From positions 55,981 through 119,980 of the IMG/VR virus record IMGVR_UViG_3300042397_001782: a stretch of 64,000 nt of DNA, one strand, 5' to 3'. Position 1 is the stretch's first letter. The number at the start of each line of letters is the position of its first letter. The position numbers and the translations under genes were made by a program. This document shows positions 39,698 to 47,200 of the stretch, one piece after another. Source of the DNA: a virus. Below the pieces are notes generated by a model, which was not told the DNA's origin, ran no database searches, and was given only the letters and a program-made list of their open reading frames with translations.

Positions 39698-40158
39698 TGA
39701 AATATTTATTTATAATTCTTATTGTTTTACTAGCAGTATATATGTGGCTATCACATGATAAGTTTGTTCAAAACGAAGCTATTATACAAAGACTAGAAGA
39801 CAGTTTGTCTAGAAAAGTAGACACCTTGATAGTAGAAAGAGATGTGGTAAAAGACCATTACATTAAATCTAAAGAGATTGTATATAAGATAGACGAAAGA
39901 TACATTGCAGGCAAAGATTCTGTTTGTGATAGCTTAGTAGTAGCCCTAAAAACATCTCTTACAAACTGTGATAAAGTAATAGTTAAATCAGATACTTTAA
40001 TCAAAACCCTTCTTGTGAGAGACACAGTTAGAGTGAAACATATACAATATTTACAGGCAAGAAATAAATTTTCTTTAATAGCTGGCCCAACCCTATCCTT
40101 TACTCCACAAGGAATACAACCTGGTGTTGGTATTGCTTTTGGGCTAAAGATAAAATAA
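39697..40158 (+). CDS. Spanin-like protein with strand-rich C-terminus, 153 aa
   Basis: An N-terminal helix (residues 4-18, LFIILIVLLAVYMWL) is followed by a long charged helical region (residues about 25-120) with heptad-like spacing and Cys at DSVCDSL and LTNCDK. The C-terminus (FSLIAGPTLSFTPQGIQPGVGIAFGLKIK) reads as strands ending like an outer-membrane barrel strand. One protein spanning both membranes would be a unimolecular spanin or an Rz-like i-spanin with an unusual end. Position last in the lysis cassette supports this. Confidence 0.6.
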   Translation: MKYLFIILIVLLAVYMWLSHDKFVQNEAIIQRLEDSLSRKVDTLIVERDVVKDHYIKSKEIVYKIDERYIAGKDSVCDSLVVALKTSLTNCDKVIVKSDTLIKTLLVRDTVRVKHIQYLQARNKFSLIAGPTLSFTPQGIQPGVGIAFGLKIK

Positions 40159-40163
40159 AGCTA

Positions 40164-40193
40164 TTGACAAATAAAATAAATGTTGTATATTTG
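40164..40193 (+). promoter_or_regulatory. Bacteroidota-type promoter of the candidate RNA
   Basis: TTG (40164-40166; TTGAC), a 19-nt spacer, TATATTTG (40186-40193). The expected start near 40200 coincides with the first hairpin of the candidate structured RNA. The -33 box overlaps the end of no gene. Confidence 0.8.
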
Positions 40194-40197
40194 TGCC

Positions 40198-40510
40198 AAA
40201 TTTATCTCACTGAGACAAATTTCTAGTGCCTGACGTTTGAGGGGAAACCCTGGTTCATAAGATTTCACTAGATAGTTTTAAATAAGTAAGGACCTCCGAG
40301 GATTAACAATTCAGATACCTTCAGGGATAGGAGAGGAAAAAATAGGATCAATGACGTAAGAACTGGGCTTCCCAGTTTCCTATTAAAATACACGATAGTA
40401 AATATTCCTAAGTACAGAGATGTATATGGAAATTTATGAACGAACTTACCAATAGAAACAAGATAAATGCGTTTATTGCAAAGTATATTCTGATTTCCTA
40501 GATTTTTTTT
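40198..40510 (+). ncRNA. Candidate structured noncoding RNA, about 310 nt
   Basis: This stretch has no convincing gene but several helices: an 11-position hairpin, AAATTTATCTC (40198-40208) with GAGACAAATTT (40212-40222), one mismatch; a 7-bp long-range helix TCTAGTG (40222-40228) with CACTAGA (40266-40272); within it AGGG-GAAA-CCCT (40240-40251), a GNRA tetraloop; and AACTGGG-CTT-CCCAGTT (40361-40377) stacked on AATAGGA (40341-40347) with TCCTATT (40378-40384). A run of eight T (40503-40510) could mark the 3' end. No known RNA family was recognised. The class (regulatory RNA, ribozyme, riboswitch-like) is unknown. Confidence 0.6.
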
Positions 40511-40615
40511 CTCGGGAGAACCCTCTATTTCTTTAAATAATATACTATAATCTTTAGTACTATTAATATGCTCTAACTATGCCCAAAAAAAATCACAAAA
40601 AATACATTTTTTTCT

Positions 40616-40643
40616 TTGAATTAAAAAAAAAGAAGTATCTTTG
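40616..40643 (+). promoter_or_regulatory. Promoter of the small two-hairpin RNA
   Basis: TTG (40616-40618), a 17-nt spacer, TATCTTTG (40636-40643). The box matches the consensus, with the spacer two nt shorter than in the other cases. The likely start is near 40650. Confidence 0.7.
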
Positions 40644-40649
40644 CGTGAG

Positions 40650-40720
40650 ATAAATATAAAGATAGAGCAATTCTATCGGATACCCCTTGCTGATTCCCTT
40701 TGAGCAAGGGGTATTTTTTT
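40650..40720 (+). ncRNA. Candidate small RNA of about 70 nt, two hairpins
   Basis: Between a good promoter and a strong terminator there is only a short transcript: the stem GATAGA (40661-40666) with TCTATC (40672-40677), loop GCAAT, then the terminator hairpin. No frame of useful length is present. It could be a regulatory RNA or simply the leader and terminator of a short attenuated transcript. Confidence 0.5.
40680..40720 (+). terminator. Strong rho-independent terminator
   Basis: ATACCCCTTGCT (40680-40691) pairs perfectly with AGCAAGGGGTAT (40703-40714), 12 bp, with an 11-nt loop, followed by six further T. It ends the small RNA and may also stop the lysis and RNA transcripts. Confidence 0.9.
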
Positions 40721-40791
40721 ATAAAAACTAATAAAATCATAATTTTTTTTTACTTTTGTGAAAAATTATGTGCAATAAATAAAAAAAGCAT

Positions 40792-40799
40792 TACTTTTG
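40792..40799 (+). promoter_or_regulatory. Promoter -7 box before the phosphoesterase gene
   Basis: TACTTTTG fits TAnnTTTG, 16 nt before ATG 40816 and after the terminator at 40680-40720. A clear TTG at the -33 spacing is absent; TGTGC lies there. Confidence 0.5.
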
Positions 40800-40815
40800 C
40801 ATAAAAAATATAATA

Positions 40816-42033
40816 ATGGTAGCACAAAAAACAATAAATAGATTTTTAAGTTGGAGAGAAAATAATCAAAATTATCTACAATTTGGAAGACCGAGTAAGA
40901 AAACTTTACTTAAAAGACTTAACAGAGAAGGGTTTAACCTTTGTCCAGAAGAATTAAGTTTTTTACTCAAACACTCAGGAAAAAATTCTTTTGTAAAAGA
41001 AAAAATAAATGAAGGGACTAATGTATGGGTTCCTTCGGAAATGGTAGATACAGTTAAAGAACTCAATGCCATCTACCAAGAAAGTAAAAAACTAGGATTA
41101 GATGTGGAAGACGTAAAGCATGGGTGGTTAAAAACACAAGATGCCTCAATGTTCTTCACTAATCCTTTATATAAGAAAAAAGAAGAGGATGGCTTCTATA
41201 ATGAACTAATAGAAGATTTACAAAGTTTTTCTCCTTCTTTTCCTGTCATAAAAAGAACACCTAGTAGTGAGGGCCATTTACTAATTATTGACCCTGCGGA
41301 TATACATGTGGGCAAATTAGCTATGGCTTTTGAAACAGGAGATGAATATAACACTAAAATTGCAGTAGAAAGAGTTTTAAAAGGAGTACAAGGTATTTTA
41401 GACAAGACATCAGGATTTAATATTGACCAAATTCTTTTTGTAGGCGGTAATGATATTTTACATATTGATACTCCAAAAAGAATGACTACTTCTGGTACTC
41501 CTCAAGATACAGATGGAATGTGGTATTCTAATTTCTTGGTAGCCAAGCAGTTGTATGTAGATGTATTAATGATGTTAATGCCAGTGGCAGATGTTCATTT
41601 CACATTTAACCCATCGAACCATGACTACACTAATGGCTTCTTTTTAGCGGATGTTATTAAAACATACTTTAAAGATTGCAAAAATATAACATTTGATTGT
41701 TCTATTGCACACAGAAAGTATTATAAGTATTATAACAACTTAATAGGAACAACTCATGGAGATGGAGCTAGACAAGCAGATTTGCCATTATTAATGGCAC
41801 ATGAAAGTAAAGATTGGAGCGATTGTAAGCATAGGTATATTTATACGCACCATGTGCACCATAAAACTGCTAAAGACCATATAGGGGTAACAATTGAAAG
41901 TTTAAGAAGCCCTAGTGCTTCAGATAGCTGGCACCATCGAAATGGGTATACAGGAGTACCAAAGGCGATAGAAGGGTTTATTCACCACAAAGAATTTGGA
42001 CAAGTGGCAAGGTTAACTCACATATTTATATAA
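40816..42033 (+). CDS. Calcineurin-like metallophosphoesterase (Mre11/SbcD-like), 405 aa
   Basis: After an N-terminal region of about 150 residues, the core shows the metallophosphoesterase pattern: DxH (Asp162, His164 in DPADIHVG), GGND (210-213), NH in NPSNHD (268-269), H in GTTHGDGA (314), and HHVHH (345-349). These bind two metals in phosphoesterases and nucleases such as SbcD. A DNA-processing role or nucleotidase is likely. It has its own promoter, so timing may differ from the lysis genes. Confidence 0.8.
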   Translation: MVAQKTINRFLSWRENNQNYLQFGRPSKKTLLKRLNREGFNLCPEELSFLLKHSGKNSFVKEKINEGTNVWVPSEMVDTVKELNAIYQESKKLGLDVEDVKHGWLKTQDASMFFTNPLYKKKEEDGFYNELIEDLQSFSPSFPVIKRTPSSEGHLLIIDPADIHVGKLAMAFETGDEYNTKIAVERVLKGVQGILDKTSGFNIDQILFVGGNDILHIDTPKRMTTSGTPQDTDGMWYSNFLVAKQLYVDVLMMLMPVADVHFTFNPSNHDYTNGFFLADVIKTYFKDCKNITFDCSIAHRKYYKYYNNLIGTTHGDGARQADLPLLMAHESKDWSDCKHRYIYTHHVHHKTAKDHIGVTIESLRSPSASDSWHHRNGYTGVPKAIEGFIHHKEFGQVARLTHIFI

Positions 42034-42037
42034 CAGT

Positions 42038-42232
42038 ATGGGGCCTTTTTTTTATTCTACAGGAGGTACTATAAATAACAACCAAACCAATGTTGATATG
42101 GGAGAAAACAGTATAAATCTAATATCAATTTATAGATACTTTATTTCCCATCCTTCATGCCAATTTAGAAATATGCCTTATCAAATTTTTGCACCAAGTT
42201 ATAAAAATTGGTTAGAAGCTAAGTATAATTAA
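42038..42232 (+). CDS. Hypothetical small protein, 64 aa
   Basis: MGPFFYSTGGTINNNQTNVDMGENSINLISIYRYFISHPSCQF...: it starts 4 nt after the previous stop. The product has an Asn-rich start and an aromatic basic end (APSYKNWLEAKYN). It may be a tail-complex accessory; no motif. The GG-TINNN start resembles a segment of the large protein at 49532 (NGGTINNNM), which may be chance. Confidence 0.5.
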   Translation: MGPFFYSTGGTINNNQTNVDMGENSINLISIYRYFISHPSCQFRNMPYQIFAPSYKNWLEAKYN

Positions 42233-42244
42233 AAATAAAACATT

Positions 42245-42919
42245 ATGACAATAAGAGAAATTATAAGTGGATATAGGGTGCCTATAGACCATGGTCTTCC
42301 TTCAGATGACACAGATTTTCCTACAAAATATATCTATCACTTAATGAAGTTAGCTAGAGCTAAGTTATTATATGATAGATTAAATGACCCTAGGTTTAAT
42401 TATAATTTAGCTCTACAAACTTTAGAATGTGTGGAGCTACAATTAGCAGATACTAACGAATGTTGTGAAAAGCTTCCTTCAGGATGCAAATGGTTGAAAT
42501 CAAAAAACCCTATACCTGAAACTATCAATAACATGATTAACAAAGTGTATAATGATAGGGGAGACACTTACAATAGAATACTATCAGAGTCTTCCAATTC
42601 ATTTAAAAGATATTCTTTTATAGAAGAAAGTGATTTTAAATATTTGATTAAAAACAGCTATTTATTTGTACCAGATTTAGATAGCCCTCAATGGGTAAAA
42701 ATTGAAGGCTTATTTTATGATGACGAAGTAATTAAAGCTACATGTGGACCAGTGTGTGATTTATTAGATACAGAGTTTCCTTTAGATAGCAGATTGGTTA
42801 CAACTATGTACGCTATTATGAATGAAATGATACTGAAAGTATATCCTTTCTTTAAGAAGGATGTTACAAATGATGGTACAACTGACGATACTTTAAATAC
42901 TAATGCGAAGGGTAAGTAA
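42245..42919 (+). CDS. Connector/ring-like protein, 224 aa
   Basis: Begins MTIREIISGYRVPIDHGLPSDDTDFPTKYIYHLMKLARAKLLYDRL. Helical N-terminal part, Cys-containing middle (TNECCEKLPSGCKWLKS), a strand-rich region (WVKIEGLFYDDEVIKAT), then a C-terminal segment ending in an Asn/Thr tail. In crAss-like genomes a protein of this kind stands before the IHF-like gene and belongs to the ring complex below the portal. That is from gene order as I recall it, not a motif. It overlaps the next gene by 17 nt. Confidence 0.65.
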   Translation: MTIREIISGYRVPIDHGLPSDDTDFPTKYIYHLMKLARAKLLYDRLNDPRFNYNLALQTLECVELQLADTNECCEKLPSGCKWLKSKNPIPETINNMINKVYNDRGDTYNRILSESSNSFKRYSFIEESDFKYLIKNSYLFVPDLDSPQWVKIEGLFYDDEVIKATCGPVCDLLDTEFPLDSRLVTTMYAIMNEMILKVYPFFKKDVTNDGTTDDTLNTNAKGK

Positions 42920-43286
42920 TAAACCAAAATCTTTTTATTCTTTAACTAAGGCGGCAAAGGATAGCAAATTTGAGGACAAGCAACTCTATAAAAGAGTTGT
43001 AGAAGAAATATTTAAAGTTGCTGGTCAAAGACTTATATATAAAAATAGAGTAAATCTTCCTGGATTAGGGGCATTTTATTTAACTGCTTATAAATCTGAT
43101 AAGAAAATAGTAGATTTTGGAATGACAAAAAAATTAGGTAAAACTGTTTACTATACAAATTTTCATTCAAATAGAGTTAGATATAGAATATCTTGGGGAA
43201 AAAGTATAAGAACAAAGTATTATATTTTTAAACCATATAGATTTTTAAATAGAGAATTAGCTAAAAAAATAATAAACGATGATTAA
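42903..43286 (+). CDS. IHF/HU-like DNA-binding protein, 127 aa
   Basis: The stretch LYKRVVEEIFKVAGQRLIYKNRVNLPGLGAFYLTAYKSDKK matches the HU/IHF start: an N-terminal helix pair, then a LPGLGxF turn before the strand. Residues 84-127 are basic and aromatic (RYRISWGKSIRTKYYIFKPYRF), unlike the HU arm. crAss-like phages carry such IHF-like genes within the tail module. Bending the phage DNA or a virion role are both possible. It overlaps both neighbours. Confidence 0.65.
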   Translation: MRRVSNKPKSFYSLTKAAKDSKFEDKQLYKRVVEEIFKVAGQRLIYKNRVNLPGLGAFYLTAYKSDKKIVDFGMTKKLGKTVYYTNFHSNRVRYRISWGKSIRTKYYIFKPYRFLNRELAKKIINDD

Positions 43287-44229
43287 TATAGAATTAGTAC
43301 CTATAAGCACTGTAATTGAAAACTGGAAACAAATTGCGGTATCAGAATTAAACTTTAACGAAGATCTACTCACTGAGTGGATTTTAGATGCTTATAACGA
43401 CATTGGAACCTATAAGCAATATAAAGAAAGAGTGCAGAAGCTTAAAGTAAGAAATTACAAAGCACAGCTTCCTTGTGGGTTTAGACAGTCTTTATATGTA
43501 TTGGCACAGCCTATACGACCTCAAGAAGAAGCTTTTTTCTTGACAGAGTACATTAGACAGGAACCTGGTAATGAAAACTGTACATGGGAGTATAAAAGAG
43601 TTTGTAAATGCCCTGAAGATAAACATTGTAATTGTGAACAAAACTACATAGAAACTGCAGGATATTTATTTATCAATAATCTAGAACAAGCAAAAGGTTT
43701 CAAGTTTGCAACAGTACAAGATTTTACACAATGGTTCACTACAAACCCAAGAAGATGGATAGTATTACAACCTCAAAAAAATGAGGTGTCCCTTTTAAAT
43801 TATAGAGAATTAGGCATTAAGCTACATCCTTCACACTTTTTTACTATAGATAATGGGTACATTATAACAGACTTTAAAGAGGCTGATTTATTAATTGGAT
43901 ATTTGGGAATACCAATTGGGGAAGATGGTCTTCCATTAGTTCCAAATATGGGAAGTTATACAAATGCTTTAATTGCTGCGTTAGAAAGAAAGTTTGCTTA
44001 TATACAATATAGAAAGAGCAGAAGCAATGCTGATTTAAACTTTTTCCAACTATCTGATAGAGAATATTCAAAATGGAAAGTTAAAGCGAGAGAGGACATG
44101 AATGCTCAGACATTTGAAGAAATGTGGGCTATGGGAGAAGCCACAAATCAGTTTTTGGTTCCTAACGAATATCATGGTTTAGATCAAAGAAAATCTCAGA
44201 AAATAAATAACGGATTTACAAGATATTAA
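43279..44229 (+). CDS. Ring/connector protein near the tail, 316 aa
   Basis: Starts MINIELVPISTVIENWKQIAVSELNFNEDLLTEWILDAYNDIGTYKQY (helical). The middle has a strand-rich part, QLPCGFRQSLYVLAQPIRP, and a Cys cluster (YKRVCKCPEDKHCNCEQ) that could bind metal. The end is basic (RDYLDQRK-like RKSQKINNGFTRY). It lies between the IHF-like gene and the giant tail protein, where crAss-like phages encode a ring protein. Assignment from position. Confidence 0.6.
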   Translation: MINIELVPISTVIENWKQIAVSELNFNEDLLTEWILDAYNDIGTYKQYKERVQKLKVRNYKAQLPCGFRQSLYVLAQPIRPQEEAFFLTEYIRQEPGNENCTWEYKRVCKCPEDKHCNCEQNYIETAGYLFINNLEQAKGFKFATVQDFTQWFTTNPRRWIVLQPQKNEVSLLNYRELGIKLHPSHFFTIDNGYIITDFKEADLLIGYLGIPIGEDGLPLVPNMGSYTNALIAALERKFAYIQYRKSRSNADLNFFQLSDREYSKWKVKAREDMNAQTFEEMWAMGEATNQFLVPNEYHGLDQRKSQKINNGFTRY

Positions 44230-44240
44230 TAAGTTAAGCT

Positions 44241-47200
44241 ATGGCAGAGCAAAATAATAATAAAACAAGAAGTTTACAAGATATAAAAAACTATACCTTC
44301 ACCAAAGGTATGAATGATGACGCTTCTCCAGAAGCACAGCCTGCAGATACCTACAGAGCCGCTTTAAACATGGTGAAAGAATCCTCTGAAGGAGATGAGA
44401 ATTTTCTCACCACAGAATATTCTAATGCATTTAGAATCAAGTTGCCTGGAAAAGTTTTACATTCTAACTTGATTAAGCAATTAAATCAAGTTGTAGTCTT
44501 CTTGCACACAAATGAAATAGGATTATATGACCCTAATTTAAATACTTATACTAAGTTATATGCTTCTCCTGGTTTAAATTTTTCAATATATATAGATTCT
44601 GTATCTTTTACAAAAACAGAATGTGAAGATGTTGTATTAATTTTTTGGGACTCAGTAAATAGAGTGCGAAATATTAATATATCTAAATTTATAAAAGAAG
44701 GGCCTGGTGATGGTCCTGTTGAGGAATTAGAGTTATTTAAAACTGCAGACACTTGTATTAATTTAAGTGATGTAAGTTTTATAGAAAATGCTGCTTATAA
44801 TGTAGACGCAGGAGTTTATAGACCTTTTATTCAATATGAAGATGAGGATGGTAATACTACTAATTATTATATAATAAATGAAAATATACCTTTAATAGAA
44901 GATGGTACAAATGGTACCTATGAGTACATTGATGGGAATGAGTCTAAAATTTTAAATAAAAGTATTGTACTAAAATTTGATAATGTAGACACTAAATATC
45001 CTTTTATTAACGTAGGGTTTATAAAAACAGTTAATGGAGTGCCCACTGCTTTTATTTTTAAAAGAAAGCAACCTACAAATATTTTTTCTACAGTAACGTA
45101 TGAAGGAGATACTACTTTTATTCAAACTGTAGATATTGCAGAAGTTCTAACTAAAAGAGCTTTTTATTTATCTGCAAAAACAGGTTTAATTTATAATAAT
45201 AGTTTACTATTAGGAGGATTAAAAGGTAAAAGAAATGTTGATTATCAACAATATGCAAATAAAATTTCTGTAAAATATGTAACAGGAAGAATTAATTTAA
45301 GTAGAACAAAGGGATATAAAAATCCTGAACATATTATTCACCATAAGTCTTGGATGAGGGATGAAAATTATATGTTAGGTATTGTATTAGAGTTTGAAGA
45401 TATGTCAGAATCTGCTGCATTTCCTTTAATAAATAAACAATATACTCCTTTTCCTGAATTTACAGGTTCGGGAGGTCCTAGACCTGAGACAAATGATACA
45501 AAATTATGTTGTACAGATGATAGAGTTTATTGGAAAGAAGTTAATACAGCAAAAAGAACTGCATATAATCATTTTGCAGGAGACCTTAGTGTAACAGATT
45601 TTTGTTCAGGAACTATAGATAATAATTCTAACAATATTAGATCTGAGGGTTATTTAGGTTATTTTGAATCAGAAGAAAAATATCCTGTTATATTAAGATG
45701 TGGAGCTTCTCCAGGGTCATTAGATGTTAATGATTATATGTATCCTGTAGATACTAGCACTGGAAAAGCAATAGGAAAAAATATTACATTATTTAAAATG
45801 CCAGACTCTACTATTGAGCCTTTCCACAATAATATAATAGATGATTTTGCTATTGAAGATAATAAAAATAGATTTGATAGTAAATATGATAATTTAGAAA
45901 TTTATCCTTTAGGTTTAAAACTAGAGAATATAGAGTTTCCTACACTAGAAGAAACAGATGGGGTAAAAGTTACAGGATATAGAATTGTATATGTAAGGAG
46001 AGACACTTTTAATAAGTCAGTACAAGATAAAGGTTGGTTTGTTGAGATGTTTAAAAATAATCTTAATGGCACAGATTATATTTATCCTAAACATAATGTT
46101 AATTCTGGAGCTAAGTGGGATTATTTTTCAAATCTTAGAGATAGAACTATTGAAAGCTCTAGCCCTATACAAGATTTTGTAAGAAACTGTGGATATGGAA
46201 AACACTATGATAATGGTATAATATTTTATGGGGGTAATACATTATTTTCTCAACTAGGAGTTAATGTTAATCATGTTAAAATAGAGCAACAATATAATAC
46301 AACAGGTTATTATATAGATTCTGTTAGAGGTCAAAATTCTGATAGGTTTAGTACTATAGGAGATAATACTTATGACCCTTCTACATTTTTAGATAAAGAT
46401 GGTAGATTTAGATCTGCTTCAATACAAATTTATAATTTATATAATTATGGATATGACCAAAAGTCGGATGGAACTTTAGATAGAAGTAGAGGCTATTTTA
46501 ATAGAACAGAAGTTATTTATCAATTTAAAAATATTTGTACAGATAACTATTCTTATGTAAATGATAATGTCATTCTTAATAAAATTTTAAACTCAGATTT
46601 TTCTTTAGTTAATTTTTACAGAGAAAGTGGGTTTTATTTAGATTTTAATAACCCTACAGACTTATCATTTAATAAAAATTATAGAGAGTTTAATAATCAA
46701 ACTTTTACAGTAGCGAGTACTACTACAGTAACTATACCTCTTAATACTTTTTTATCTCCAGGGCAAATTGTAACAATATCTAATTTAGGGGGTTGTAATA
46801 CTACTTCTGTATTTGGCCCAGTAGGTAGACAATTTACTGTTATTAATGGTACAACATTACAAGTAATAGGAACTCCTTTTACTTTGGCTCAAGTTGGTTT
46901 AAGTTGTAATACTATTGACTATGATGTAAGTACTTCTAGACAATATTTTAATTCAGATTCTAGTGCAAAAAAATGTAATTGTACTACTTTATTTGATAAT
47001 ATTGTAGAAAATATAATTGGTGGAATAGGGGTAAGATTGTTGACAGCAACTTCAACATCTGATATATTAGTACCTATTCCTCCCGCTACATCTTTTCCTA
47101 CAACAATAACTGATTATCCTAACGGAACAATATTTACTATTAATGCAGTGTCTCCTCCTACTGTTCCTTTTTTAGCTGGAGATAAATATAAATGGAATAG

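Noticed and set aside
40198-40510. tRNA, tmRNA or group I intron
   Set aside because: No cloverleaf, no tmRNA-type ends or tag frame, and no P7-like conserved pairing was found by eye; the flanking genes are not interrupted.
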